A DNA stretch of 64,000 nucleotides from Gorsachius magnificus (GCA_034008185.1 CM067086.1:17335507-17399506); one strand, 5' to 3'. Positions 37,323 to 49,897 are shown, counted from the first letter of the stretch. Notes: a model not told the origin generated them from the sequence alone. Numbers and translations: made by a program.

Positions 37323-40300
37323 AAGAAACCACCTTACATCTGTTTCTCGCAATAAGTTATCTTAGAAAACTTCTGCTTATATACCGAATTGGTATAGGCT
37401 ACAGTCAGGTATTTGCTAAATCTGAAAACATTTAGCATGATATTTACTAGAAAACTTCAAAGCAAGAGACAAAAACTGCCACACATAAATAGGCTTACTA
37501 TAGTTTTGCACCAGAGAACTAAGGGTTTTTACAACAATATTAACTGATTTTATGATCTACAATTTTTTTAACCCTCTAAGAACACAAAATCTATCATAGC
37601 AGGTTTCTAATTAACACAGTTGTTTGATTTGAAGGCTACAGTATTGGTCCTAATGAGATAAACCCCTTGATTCTGATCAGAATCACCTCTGGAATAAAGT
37701 GTATTATATGTGAAAGCATTCAAATGTGGTCTTTAGTTCCTATTTAATTCAATTACTTGCCTTGGGAAGTAGATATTCCGATCCTAGTTTTAAGATTGAA
37801 TTTAATGGAACACAGTTTAAAAGACTGTTCTTACAAATCGGTCAAAGTTTCTTTCAGGATTGAGCTTTCTTCCTGGCTTACAGAACATAATGGGAGAAAG
37901 GGGGATGTAATCAGAACAACTACAATTAAAAGAACTCATTCCTTTCACTTTGAAGGAGTATGCTCTTGGATACCTTAATTAGCAAAATACTCATCCCTAT
38001 ATACCCAATGCCCCGTGCGGCGTTCTCTCCCCCATTGATACAAAAGCCTACTGACGTCCACGGGAAACTACAGTTCACCTGACATTGCAGCAGACTTGTT
38101 CAGGAAAAACAAAACCTCTAAGAAAACAGATTTAGATTACACAGACATTGACCAAGAGATTAATGGTTTGGATGTCACGCAGATAAAAAAACAACAGTGA
38201 ATCTGCACAATATGACAGCTGTTCTTAGAATTGTGTCCACACTGAAGTAGACAGATGTCAGTAATTTAAAAACCATCACTGGAGTGATGTATCTCATCTG
38301 TATCAAAAAAGAAGTCAGAGAACACTATGATCACTTAAGAGAGAAAAGTAGGTAGGGGGTCCATGAGACTAAGACCAACTGACATGCACAAATGTTCCTT
38401 CTTTTGCAAACTCTTACAAAATTTTTTCTAAGTGGATTGGGTTTTGAAATACTAACCACGCATCCAGCTACCACTGAGGGTGATGTTTCAACAGAAGATT
38501 AACATATTCAACACTTGCCTAGCAAGCACATCCACAAGTCATGAAATTTAGTCCATGCTTATTGCATAATACGTATAAAGATTTTGCACAACAATAAATG
38601 TCACAATCAAAATATGAGATCAGGATTAATTGGGGAAAAAAATAACTATTCACATGGTGGGTTCTGTTTTTTCAGCTGTTCAAAAGATTTGCCAGCTACC
38701 GTTAAATACTGATAGAAATAATATGCTGACCTCTGTTAAAGAGTGTTCCCTTTCTTAGTCCTAGCTCTTTAGAGAACATTAATATTTCTCCAAAGCACTT
38801 CACTCTAAATCTGAATAGATATGAAATAATTAAAGGGATACAATACCAACATTATTGTCTCTGTGTTCTCTTTACATAGCCTGTAAGTATCAGCTTGGGT
38901 CTTGAGTGGAGAGATATTTAAGACATCTATGTTAGTTAAACCAGTATTTTTTGATAATTACTACTCACATACACACGCATCTGATATCACTGATATGGAC
39001 AACTTAAATAGTGCAAACTTACTCATTTAGCTTATCTGAATAATTAAAAAAAATTAAGTCCTTTTCTTTTTTAAAATAATACCAGTATTAAAGTAATTCA
39101 TTTTTGCTTTCATATTACAACAGCATTTTTAAAGCACTTCTAAACCTCTAGCAGCTGAAGAGCCACTTAGTCATAAAGTATAGCTACATAGGAGAGATAT
39201 ATGTGGCTTGGCCACTGGAGTTAATACAGACATAACCATTTAAGTGCATCTATGTCTATAATTTCATGCTTTGAGGCAGGTCAGTCCGTATCAGACGGTT
39301 TGCATGATGCTTTTAGTCAGTCCCAAGGACAAGGCATAATACCATTTTCCAGAAGAGATGTAAAAATTCTACTTTCAGTCACCAAATCCTGCTAGCATAA
39401 GAAACGAGAATGGACATTTATACCCAGCTCTAAATTAAAAGGCACAGAAACTAAAAAATTGAATCTAAAACTTTATACACCTCTTCCTCCTTTCTACCCA
39501 CTCTTTGTTCTTGTTTGACATTCACCTCTTTCCAAATGTTGGCTGCCTTAATTACTATCTGGCTGTAATTATGAAAATGCATAATGAAAATACATTGTTC
39601 TAAGGCTGAACCTTGCAATATTAAGCAGCAACACCGCTTCTGTCTCCTGGAGACAGACATCCAAGGTTCTCAGAGCTTTGTGTATTTCTGAGGTCATTAT
39701 GTTTATTAAAGGCAACAGCTTCCATCCAGTAGCTTTTACTCACAGCAGTTTATGACCTTGAAATGTTCAAATTAAATTTTCCCCCATTGAAATACAGAAT
39801 GCTTTAGCAGATGGCAGTGATCTAATTCTCAGAGTCAGACAATAGTTAGTTATTCACGACAGACGAAGGATGGAAGGACACCAATATAGCATCGTTACCA
39901 CACAGTCAAAGCTCAGCTTTATGCTTATTTGCTTACCTCCAGACTTCTTGTATCTTGCGCACGACTAAGACATGAGCAGTTAAGATGGGTTTGGAATACA
40001 TTCACTAACACCTAACTATTTTTGGCAGTATCTGGAAAACCTAACATACTCAATATTCATTTTCATGGCCTAATTTTCAAGTTAAAGTGTAGAAGTTGAC
40101 TCCATAAGCCAGAAAGAACTGGTTCGGTTATTGCCTAAACCAGAGGAAATAGTCTTACCTTTGGAAAAAAGCACTCTACAAAGTGTTAAATACTTCTAAA
40201 AGAAAACCTAAATATATTTTTACCTACTAGGATTTCTTAGATGAATGTAACTTTTAAGCTGTACGTTACATTTTAATAAATAAAACAGATTTTTGTCTAA

Positions 40301-43300
40301 GAGACATTTAGGATTTCAGGATCTGTCATAAGGGCTGTTACTAAACTAAATATTTCTCAAGTGAAATGAATGCGGGAGATTGTGATGGTTCTTAAGATTC
40401 TTTTTTTGGTGGTGAATATCTGTGAATTAAATTCCCCATATTCTGTTAGTCTTTTACTACTAAGAAAAACACTACTGATTTCAAAATAACCATATCGTTT
40501 ATTGTTTATTTTTATGAGTCATGCATAATGTGCTACTTAGTTCTCATTTTTCATAGTGAACACTGAGAACTGGGAAAAAAAGGAGTTTACACGGACATAT
40601 TTTCTGCTATATTTTGACAGACTGTACTGTAATTGTATTGTCAAACAATTCCAATGCCATGTCTTTTAAAAAATTGTTAGCATGATATAAAATACCCATA
40701 GGAACAAAATATAAAATACAGACAAAGGTTAGTCTACTTAGCCAAACTATTTTTGAGTAGTTCCCTGTTTTTTTCTTTACTTTCTCCCACATTCAGAGCT
40801 ACCCAGCTCTTTTGATACACTTTAATTGCAGTTAATGGGACGCAACTTTGCAAACCTCAAGGTCATTTCCTAAAAAAAGAAAATAATTATTTCTTAAGAT
40901 ACAAGCAGTTAGCATGAAGTACAGTCAAGTGAAAAGCCCTTCTCCAAAAAGCTCTAAGAGCCTGTTAACCTAATGCAGAGATACAAAATCACTACTTGCC
41001 CTATTTATTCAAATTCACTGGAAAAATAACACTGTTAAGTTACATGAGTCATTTACTCTCTGACTCTTTGTTAACAAAAGTGAAAATTAGTCCATGGTTC
41101 CTAACTCCTGTTTCTGGAAGAAGTGGTTCCACTTCACATGTAGAGATACAGCTTGACATTTTAAATAGATTTTTTCACTGCATAACAACATATTATAAAT
41201 TGCTTAGGTATTTGATATTGCATGCAGACCAAAAAGCTCTGACAGCCTTTATTGATCGTTAAAGAGGACAACAGGTTATTTTGAATTCTGTCTTACGCAT
41301 TCTATATACATGCTGTATACCTAAATGCAGTACGGTGCTTCTAACAAGCTTTCTCTATTTAAAAAATGCTTTTTGATATACAAATAATCCATAGTTCTAG
41401 TGTGAGATGGTCTGTAAAGAAACTCCCTCACAACCCAAGGCTTTCTAGATGATTTTATTTGACCTTGAACTTTGCAACATAGGACTACTCTAAACTTTAA
41501 ACCATCTTTATTATAACTAGTATTTTTCTGCACACTTTACTATCCCAGATAGAGTCAATGAGAGAAGAGGCATAAATTTATCCAAGATCTGCCACATGTT
41601 TTCTAGAAAAGACCTGTCCCAAGATGGAATGCTGCTGTTCTTCGTATGTTAGTGCTACAGATGCAGAAGACAAAGGACCCAGAAAGGACGTGCTCACTCC
41701 TGCTAAGGGCTCCTAGGTCAGCCCTCAGTGTGATAAGTACTGTAAAGGACAGGAATTGTCTTTACACCTCATTTTTGCTTCCTCAAGCCTGAGTTGCTGC
41801 TTCTACCCTCAGAAAGCTGTTGCTACCTAGCAGCAGCTCCACTGGCTGCTCTCCAAGAGACAGTACCCACCAACACTTCAGCAGATCCTCAGAAAGGCAA
41901 CTTTTTAGCTGCCTCCCAATCTTGACTTCTCTGGCCTTAAAGGTACAAAAAAAAAAAATGGACAAGCACGCACAGTAACATTGGTGACATTGTTTCTGAT
42001 GAATCGTTTGTGCAACTGATAGTGAAGAGTCTTGCCATACATTGCCCAAGACAAGGATGGAAAGTGTAACATATTGCTGTGGCATCTCCTTTGTTCTTTT
42101 GGTTTGGTCAGAGTCCTCGAATACTTTCCAGATTATTTTTCATGTAATTTGACTTAATTCTTATCAATTCTTACTTACACTTTTGCATTTACCTAATAAA
42201 GAACACCCTCAGGCAGGCGTTCCCTGTTTAATATATACAGCCAATTAACGTACAGTAAGCACTGTACTATGCCTCCTTGGCAAGTGCAGAAAAGAAGTAT
42301 CTATTTCCAACCCCCTCTGGTGTTTTATTCATGTGGCTTTGAGAAATGTAATTCTATTCTTATTTACTCTGATGAAAATCAAGATTTACTTCACCAAATC
42401 CTGTAGAATGAAATGTGCTTAAATTGGATTAGAAACAAGACTCACACTTCATTAAATTAGAATTAAATTCAAGCTCCCATCCTCTAGCTAGGCTTCCCTC
42501 AAAATACCTAGACCTTCTTTCATAGCATTCATATTGCTTTCAGAAAATCATGAAACAGATGGAGAAACCAGGTGTAAAAGTAACCCTGTGTGACAGTAAT
42601 AATATTTATTTCCATTTCTATTGCAGCTTTCATCTGAGGATCCTGAAGTACTTTTTGAATATTCATTGTCTCAGTGTATTGGTGAGCTTTATTATGTACA
42701 TTGTACCCTGAGGCATGAAGAAATAAATATCACAAACCAAGGACACAGTTCTGCTTTCCTTAAAATCGGTGACAAATTTAATATTCTATTATTGGCAAAT
42801 TTTAGAATACAGCTCAAGAATTCAGTTTCTCTAACCAGCTGACAGCGCTCCAAACCAAGTTCTGTTATAAACTCAGAGGGTTTTTTCCTGGTTTCTGCAC
42901 TAGGTAATATTTTTGCTTACAGTTAACAATAGGTTTTGTTTGACTTGTGTAGAACAAATCTTGTGCTCTTCCCCAGTGCTAGGGTAGGGACTGAATTTAC
43001 ACAAGGCACTGCTGCTCAAGTTTAAAAAAGTGCTATATCACAAAGAAAAACAGAGCCAATAATCCATTTACTACATATGAGATTTAGTTAATCCCCAGCT
43101 GAATTAGTTTTGAATATAAAAATCTAATACAGAGATTAAATAACGAAATATGTTTTTTGCCTTTAGGACTAGAATTCGTTGTGCTGATCAAGCTAGTACG
43201 AATGTGGCTGTGGACCTGGAAAAAGACAACTTTTGACCAGCATGATCTGAGTACCTAGCAGTGAAGACTAGGTTCTCATTTTTTCTTATTTCAGGACAAT

Positions 43301-43383
43301 ATATCTTGCCTCAGTACAAAATCACCTCAAACAGCACAGATATTTTATAAATCCTTCTAGCAGCTTGTTTTCAAGTCTAGAGT

Positions 43384-43452
43384 CAGAATCACAGAACACT
43401 CGAGATTTGAAGGGACCTCCGGAGACTGTCTAGTCAACTTATGCTCAGCGGT
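43384..43452 (-). mobile_element. CR1 LINE 3' terminal fragment
   Basis: The stretch gaatcacagaacactcgag followed by ttgaagggacctccggaga and ctgtctagtcaac corresponds to the avian CR1 3' terminus in reverse complement (consensus-like: rgaatcayagaatc, ggttggaagggacctctggagatca, tctagtccaac). It is strongly truncated and diverged. Confidence 0.75.
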
Positions 43453-43691
43453 GTTTGTGGTGTAGGACTACTACTAACCAACATGGGTAAAATTTCCTTT
43501 TTACATCTTAGAATTTAACAGAAAACATGATTCTACCTTTTTTTTTTTTCCCTGCAGTAGCAAAATGTGGCTATTTATGCCCCACGGTATTACAGTGCTA
43601 CACAAAAATCCAACCAATTGTACAATTTATCCAGAAACAGAATTTCATTAAATCATGAAATCTTAATGAGACTTATTACCTTCCTATAGTG

Positions 43692-43748
43692 ATAATTAGA
43701 TCCACTATGGTCCAAATCAGACACTCTGCTATGATTCTATGACTCTAT
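43692..43748 (+). mobile_element. Possible CR1 3' terminal fragment, plus orientation
   Basis: Ends in tatgattctatgactct, resembling the ATTCTATG terminal repeat of CR1, here in the opposite orientation to the fragment about 300 bp away. The body of the element is too diverged to align by eye. Confidence 0.4.
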
Positions 43749-44140
43749 TTTGTTGCTGGACATCAGTAGTGACTCCAAAAAAGCCAATGGATGTATGACA
43801 GCATACATGGGTATAGAGGAGAAGTGAAGGTCCGTAAAGATTACTTCATCAGAAAAAGGATTTAGGTCCAAGTCTCCAGGCCCAAATCTCCAGAAGTGTC
43901 TACACACACCTAAATCCCACAGAAATTAGTGAAGACAGGGATCTTGGCGCTTTTGAACTTACAAACTTTTTTCAGCTCCTTTCTTCTGAAGCCTCTAGAG
44001 TACAAACACATAGTTGAAATCTAGGGTTTTTTTACATGCAAAGTCATTTGAGCTAATGACAAATTTTCAAGGCAGAAGGATTAAAAAAAAGACAGAAGAA
44101 ACAAACAAAAATCATAAAAGAAGGACAGGGAATCACTCAC

Positions 44141-44222
44141 GGTAGCCTGCTGCTTTTCTGCTTTCTCAGTTGCCTCATTAAGCTGCTTTTGAAAGGCCTC
44201 CTGGAGAGATTTCATTTCTTCC
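44141..44222 (-). CDS. LUZP2: LUZP2 coding exon (probably exon 4), residues 63(split)-90
   Basis: 82 nt: one base completing Arg63, then 27 codons E64 to T90. The donor is GCTACC|gtgagt. The acceptor is tttcaaaaaactag|GG, where an A-run separates the pyrimidine tract (tgtgttctgtgtttt) from the AG, so the 3' splice site is somewhat atypical. The peptide opens EEMKSLQEAFQKQLNEA and closes EKAEKQQAT. It is highly charged, Glu/Lys/Gln-rich coiled coil with few hydrophobic core residues (M66, L69, F73, L77), so it is a weaker dimerisation segment than its neighbours. The junction with the next exon reads QAT|INF, in phase 0. Confidence 0.96.
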
Positions 44223-45073
44223 CTAGTTTTTTGAAAACACAGAACACACACTTCATCACAAGTGTCCCTTAAGAAATACATTTTTCAGTTTCAAGAAAAG
44301 GCACCTTTAATTATTCAGAGTAACAGACAGATGTCCTGTGTCTATGAGTCTTGCTAATAAAAACCATAATGACCCTATGAACCGTAGTGCCAACGCAAGA
44401 CAAAAATTATCTATGATAGAAATTGGCCACCTTTTACATCTACTGAGTAGCCTGCTGTGCAAAACATCTGCCAGTGTGTAACTTCTAGCAAGAAGGATTG
44501 GCACCAGAAAAGTGAGGAAAGCAGGCTACTGAAAACACACCAAAATGGAACCACACTATTATCAATAAGAACTAGTTTATACCTGCTTTAAGATAAATAA
44601 ATAGAGCTCTGATAAAATTCTACCTTCACCTGGCTCTCTCTGGAGACAAGCAACACAAAATTCGGTAGAAGATTCTGGTATACAACTGGACAAGAAAAAA
44701 ACCTAGGAGGATAATTGTTTGGATTGGGCTTTATTTGAATCTAAAAACCCCTTGGCATTATAGAAGCAGTCAGAGAATTTCTTCAAATTGTGATAATTGC
44801 AGTGGGCTGAGATCCTCCGCTGGCCACCTCTTCCCAACCCACAGCGTGTGACACGCTTTAGAGCTGTGGCTGCCCAATATCAGCTATTAAGTCATTTGTT
44901 TCAACAACTTCCTGAAACAGCACTTCCCTGCACCTATTTTACTGTTCTAATCAGCAGAGTCTGGAATACAGGTAGTAGTGGTTATAGATTAAAATAAAGG
45001 GAAAGATAGAATTTCCTACTCTGACAGTTTTCAGTCTGGAAATGGAAAGGGAAGGGAGGAGGTGGGGTGTTAC
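44223..45073 (-). other. LUZP2 intron, 851 bp
   Basis: Short complete phase-2 intron splitting the Arg63 codon. The donor side (high coordinates) is C-rich in transcript sense; the acceptor side has an A-run before the AG. No other feature seen. Confidence 0.93.
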
Positions 45074-45144
45074 CTTTGCTTTTGGCCCAGTTCCAGAAGC
45101 TTCTGCACATCATTTTTGGCTGATGCTTCATCATTTTTCAAAGA
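45074..45144 (-). CDS. LUZP2: LUZP2 coding exon (probably exon 3), residues 40-62 plus split codon
   Basis: 71 nt: 23 codons plus AG, the first two bases of Arg63. The acceptor is ccatcag|TCTTTG. The donor is CAAAG|gtaaca followed by a C-rich run (caccccacctcc), an unusual context because +4 to +6 differ from the consensus. The peptide begins SLKNDEASAKNDVQKLLEL and ends GQKQ. The heptad register from the previous exon continues through L41 (d), V52 (a) and L55 (d), with a weak middle at E45/A48. Too short to show up as an ORF of its own; it was identified from splice sites, phase match and family resemblance. Confidence 0.96.
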
Positions 45145-46591
45145 CTGATGGCAAAGGAAGAAATCTATTACCAAAGAGATCTTTAATGTTATTCATCTGT
45201 GAAATGATTAATTTGGTCCTTCATTTCATAAAATGCTCCCGGTGTATTACAGATACTACCACTTGTGAGAAACAGGAATAGCCTGACTTTTCTTCTCCAG
45301 TAACTCGGCACAGCTAACTGTATACAGCTGTTGTGCAAATATTAAATGACAGCTGATCAAATAAGTAGATTTAGAAATGAGCAAATGACTAAAAGCATTA
45401 GGATTGTATGATGAAGATAAGTGTGTACATACAGAAGATAATGCTACAGTTCTTTGCCTACATCTGGATCTCTGCAGTGTTGAGTCTAAAATAACGTAAT
45501 TTTACTGACTACTGCCTTCAGCTGTGCTGCATAAGAAATTCCATTCTCAAATAACTTTGTTACAAGGAGAAGCATGTTTCTCTAAAAAGAAAACACGATA
45601 ACAAAGAATACAAAAGCACTAAAAAAAAAAAAAAAAAGAGAAAAGGTTCAATAGGTTCACGTTAATTAGAACTAATTCACATTAATTAGGACCAGAGAAG
45701 TCTGAAATATAAGAGACTATAACAACATAATATAGCACAGTATTGAGACACAGGACCAGCAGTCTCCTGTGAACAGATATAGGAATGCTATTCCTTATAT
45801 TTTTCCCATTTAGCTTACATCAACATGATGATAAAAATGCGAAGTCTGGACAATACCATCCTTTAAAATGGCATGACATACAGAGACAAAACTCAGCTGA
45901 TAATGAGCCTGAATGTTTTTACCAGAGCAACAGACTATATCCGGGGGGGGAAAAAAAAACCAACCTCTTAAGTGAGCATTAGGTGGTTTCAGAACCTCAA
46001 ATCCAGAGCAGGACTTTTAGTCTGCTTTTTGCTCTGAGGAGCTAATTTGACTCCAGAGTTAATCTGACTCTTGTTGTCCTTTCAGCCTACCCATGATACC
46101 AAAAATTGAATGCAGAGAGATCTCAGCTCTAGCTGCAGGCTCCTCTAGCACAATTTGTCAGCTAAACTTGAAAAATAATGTCCTGCAGTAAATCCAGTCA
46201 GTCTGTGTATGTAGATGGCACGGTGAGGGGTAGGTAAGGTGAGCAGCTAAACTAGGCTGAGTATATGCAACGCATCAGCAAAGATGCAACCTGCAATAGC
46301 AAAGCAGATCCTTTATAACAGCTTCCAGGACAAATGTGTGGTAATTCCGCTAAATCAGATTATTCTTTTTCCTTCCTTTTTTGTTCTACTACGTTTTATT
46401 TTCATATTTTCTTTATATTTTTGAGTAAGTGGACAAAGGGCCCAACTCATTAAGACTGCATTTTCCATAAAAACATCAGGTTTATGTTAAGTACAGGATC
46501 AACAAAATAATTATTATTTGCATACTACAAAACCCCGTATTTTTTTATAAGAAATAGAAATCAACATGAAAAAAACAAGACATAACCTAAC
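45145..46591 (-). other. LUZP2 intron, 1447 bp
   Basis: Complete phase-0 intron. It contains an A17 run at 45621-45637, a short imperfect duplication at 45646-45691 and a G8A9 run near 45942. No coding evidence. Confidence 0.93.
45621..45637 (+). repeat. A17 run
   Basis: Seventeen A, followed within 10 bases by a further A4 run, in the 1447-bp intron. Confidence 0.95.
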
Positions 46592-46709
46592 CTGGAGGTT
46601 TACTTTAATTCCCTCAAGTTCTTTAGAAGTCCTCGACAGTTGACGAAGGATATTGCTCCTTTCCTTAAAGACTTCTTTCAGCTGTCTTTCCAGTTCGTCA
46701 TAGCCCTGT
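46592..46709 (-). CDS. LUZP2: LUZP2 coding exon (probably exon 2), residues 1-39
   Basis: 118 nt: one leading base completing a split codon (probably Arg), then 39 codons, Q1 to Q39. The acceptor is a pyrimidine-rich tract ending tgttag, just above 46709. The donor is CAG|gttagg at 46591/46592; the T at +3 makes it weaker than usual. The peptide starts QGYDELERQLKEV and ends GIKVNLQ. Heptads are clear: a-positions Y3, L10, R17, L24, L31, L38; d-positions L6, V13, I20, T27, I34. The open frame runs on into intron on both sides, but no Met start is needed because the acceptor and the split codon fit an upstream signal-peptide exon. That exon is expected to end close to the signal cleavage site, so this piece would be the start of the mature secreted protein (inference). 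Confidence 0.96.
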
Positions 46710-49700
46710 CTAACACAGAAAATAAAAGCATGAGATCGTCTCAAAACATTACTCAATGCATTTGAAAACAGTCTCAGTTCACTCAAATTTAATTAATTCC
46801 AACATTCTGTATAGATTCCACATTGAAGTGTGTCCCCTTGTTCACCTATATAACAACTTGATTTCTCCTAACGTAGATAAATAGACATTTTATATGTCAA
46901 AATGATGTGCTGCATCCGAGTATGCAAATTATCAGACTGAATCTGCAAATGGTGTATTGTCTGTGATGAAAGGAGACAGAAAGGATGTATTTAACATGAA
47001 TGATGGTACATAGCATGAGATCTTTCTTATTTAAAAGATACTCCATGCAAGAAACCAAGCAAAACTTTCAAAGTATTACATTTCATGACACCCAGTAATT
47101 TGGAGGAAGGATGATTCAGATCTATTTTAACTTTGTAATATTTAATTCACTCCACAGTTTCCCCCCACTGAAACCTCCTTTCAGTGTGAACTACAACTGG
47201 CAAACAGGCTTAGAGGAATCAAACTTAATTACGAATTAATGGATAAGTCAAAATATTCTATCCTTTTCAAAATGGTTGATTTTTACTTGGAATGTAACTA
47301 TACATTTTAAAGATTCTATAAAATCCACAATGACATAAAGCCAATGCACATTGTTTTAGGTTGAATGAAATAAACATCTAACTCACATACCCTGTTTCAG
47401 GGAAAAAAACAAACAACAGAGTTAATTCTAAACCAACATAATTTTTCATTTAAAATCGTTGTTTTGAGGAAGACTGATCAGTGAATTGAAACATCCATTC
47501 CTTCTACAACTTAACTTTATTTTCATTTTATTTTTTCCTCCTTGCTCTACCTCTGGTTCTGAGGAGGGAAGAAAAAACAATCTCAACTCTCCAACACATC
47601 AGTACTATTTCATTATCAGTTCCAAGACCTTGGAAGTGAAACAGGAACCTTAACGCTCCTTTAATGCATTTTGAATACACACTTTAGCAAAGAAACTCAG
47701 TAAAGCAAGTTAAATATGCTATCTAGTATCAGTCCTAACTATTTCAGCAATAGACAGCTCACAAAATATGATAGATTTATGAAAAAAGAAAATTATTCTA
47801 TATTAAATGATACTTTGGATACCTAGAAGAGATGAAAGTGAATAAAATGTTTCTTTCATCAACACACAAGACTTTAGGCAAAGAATCTTAACATTATATT
47901 GAAGTTTTACCAATAATTATACTCAGCTTTGACAGAATGTTACAAATTAGAGGTGCAAACTCAAAGAATTCTACGCTTTTTAATGAAACACAAAACATCT
48001 TCAATTTCTGCTTGTTGCTGCAAAGTAAGCATGATCTTCAGCCTAATTTCTAGGTCAACTGTTTCATTTTAGAGTACAAGTTCTCTTTTAGAGCAAAGTT
48101 GAAAAGAAAAAGAAGAGAGTCACACACACCCCCCACCAAAAAATGTTTTATTTTACCATCCTGGGAAAACTTAATCTACAATCTTTGTAATGTGTTCCAT
48201 AGTTGGTAGATAAAAGGCTCAGCTGTCAGTAAAGTATTTTATTACCTTTAAAAATTTTGCTTTTTCTTTAAATTTGTGGATGAACTTTATTTCAAGAAAC
48301 CGTGGTTTCAGACCATTTCCATTATGTTCATCCACCAGGGGAAAGGAAAATCTGGAGATCTAGTGGGGGAAGAAAAAATGCCTCTAAGGACGACCCTAAG
48401 AGACACCAGGAAAATCAGTGTAAAGAGATAATGCCAGAGCTCAGCTATAAGCACCTACCAGTAACTAAACAGCACTCATAAGTAATCCTGTCATCCTTAG
48501 TATGCATAACTAATGTTATAAAAAATAAATTATCTCATACAGAGGTCACGTAGACGAACTCACCATGGGTTTACAGGAAAATCCATAGGCCAAGATTTGA
48601 ACCATCCAGAACTTAGCCTTATTTATATGGAGGGTTTGGTTCAAATTTTTCTATCAAAATGAATGAAAGAACCTACTGTTATGTGAATTAAAGCTAGCAA
48701 GTGCTAGGTTACCTGATAAATGTTAGCATTCTGGTTGTTACATGCAATGTAAATAAAATCTCCCACTTCAAGTTTTATACAGAAAAACCTATAGGTTTTT
48801 TGTTACCACTCCAGCTATGGGTGATTTTATACAAGGTATACATCACTGTAAAGGAGCTGGCTCACCGCAGTGGTAGTAACAACATTATGTGTAATCAGCC
48901 TGACAAGCTTCAGAGAATACTCCCATTTTAATTTGCTGATGAACAGAGGTCAAGGAGGAATTTCCTCCTGCTAAAAGCAATCAGGTAGTTTGAGGAAGGT
49001 CATCACTTCCCTTCCTCTTTAAGCATCACAAAAAGCAAATTATACTTGATGGTCTCTTTTCTCATTGAAATGTCATGCTTTTGTTTAAAGTTAAACCCTG
49101 CATCTAAAAAAATTACCTGCAAGTGGTAACACCCTCTTAACAATCACTTTCAGGTAACACACCCCACCTCCAATTCCAGTTTATCTTGTGTATTTAAAGG
49201 CCATCTGTCCCAAGCAGTCAATTATGCTGCCCCATGGGTATTCAGTTGGCACAGGTTTCACTATGTTGTCTTATAAACACTGATAGATACCAATTTGCAT
49301 AAACTAGAACATTTTCCAAATTTTAAAATGAAATTTAATGTAAACTATGCATGCACTTATATTTTTCTTCATCTTATATTTTATGACACACTAGGCAGAG
49401 AGGAGGAGACAGAAAGCCAACAATTTACCACAGTCAATCACCAAACAAACTTAACCCTCAGAACTGTTAGAAGATGAATTTAAAGAAGAAAGAAGACTGA
49501 AGATACAAGACATACCTATCAGATCTATTAACTAGTAGATCCTCAAAGATTTTAAATTCTGGACAATATTATCTCTGATACCAAGCTTTGACGCTTAGCG
49601 TTGTGTCTGAGAACAGTGCCCATATATTTGGAGATGGCACCCATGTGATAGCCAACAAACCCTCAGATTAGCCCATCTATTTTGGTGACCTCAATTTCTA

Positions 49701-49772
49701 CATTGCAAATTTGTATCATTTAGACCAATGAAGTGCAATTCAAGTGAAAAAAGGTAAATTGGTAAATAGAAC

Positions 49773-49897
49773 CATAAAATCATAGAATGGTTTAGGTTGG
49801 AGAAGACCTTTAAGATTATCAAGTCCGACCGTTAACCTAACACTGCCATTCCACCACTAAACCACGTCCCTACTCACCACATCTCCAGGGACGGGGA
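49773..49897 (-). mobile_element. CR1 LINE 3' fragment with internal deletion
   Basis: Matches the CR1 terminal segment (aaatcatagaatggtttagg, ttggagaagacctttaagat, ttaacctaacactgcc, accacatct). It jumps from the 'cacatct' block directly to 'ccagggacgggga', which in intact copies lies some 15-20 bases further on, so a short internal deletion is likely. Confidence 0.9.

Larger units (their letters stand above)
37200..44140 (-). other. LUZP2 intron, 6941 bp (between exons at 44141 and 37137)
   Basis: Complete intron with gtgagt donor and tag acceptor. Apart from an (AACC)n run about 100 bp from the exon at 37137 and two CR1 fragments near 43.4 and 43.7 kb, I see only AT-rich unique-looking DNA. 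Confidence 0.9.
4085..46709 (-). other. LUZP2: LUZP2 gene, internal part (six coding exons and five complete introns)
   Basis: Six minus-strand exons join with perfect phase agreement (introns in phases 2, 0, 2, 0, 0, 0, 0 in transcript order, counting the two flanking ones). They give one continuous 153-residue coiled coil that I recognise from memory as the N-terminal half of leucine zipper protein 2. Diagnostic pieces are LKEVFKERS, KLLELGQKQREEMKSLQEA, INFLKTE, KSKMIRDLQNEN, LLSGNKLCGIHAEE and LKELRYGKKDL. Known of the family: LUZP2 is a roughly 350-residue, predominantly neural protein with an N-terminal signal peptide and a coiled coil; its molecular function is not established. Complete introns are 1447, 851, 6941, 29598 and 3328 bp. 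The signal-peptide exon, promoter, C-terminal exons and 3'UTR are outside the window. No frameshift or premature stop is present, so the gene looks intact. Confidence 0.96.

Noticed and set aside
37300..37325. (AACC)n run considered as part of a repeat array
   Set aside because: Only about four units with no spacers; a simple microsatellite.
41783..42085. 100-codon minus-strand open frame
   Set aside because: No recognisable domain, and it runs through an A/T homopolymer; it lies inside a LUZP2 intron without splice-site support for an exon.
44081..44281. 66-residue minus-strand open frame around the LUZP2 segment
   Set aside because: Only 44141-44222 is exon; the flanks are intronic read-through past gtgagt and ctag sites.
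46514..46786. 90-residue minus-strand open frame starting with Met, containing the LUZP2 segment
   Set aside because: The Met and the N- and C-terminal parts are translated intron. Clear acceptor (tgttag) and donor (gttagg) sites bound the real exon at 46592-46709.
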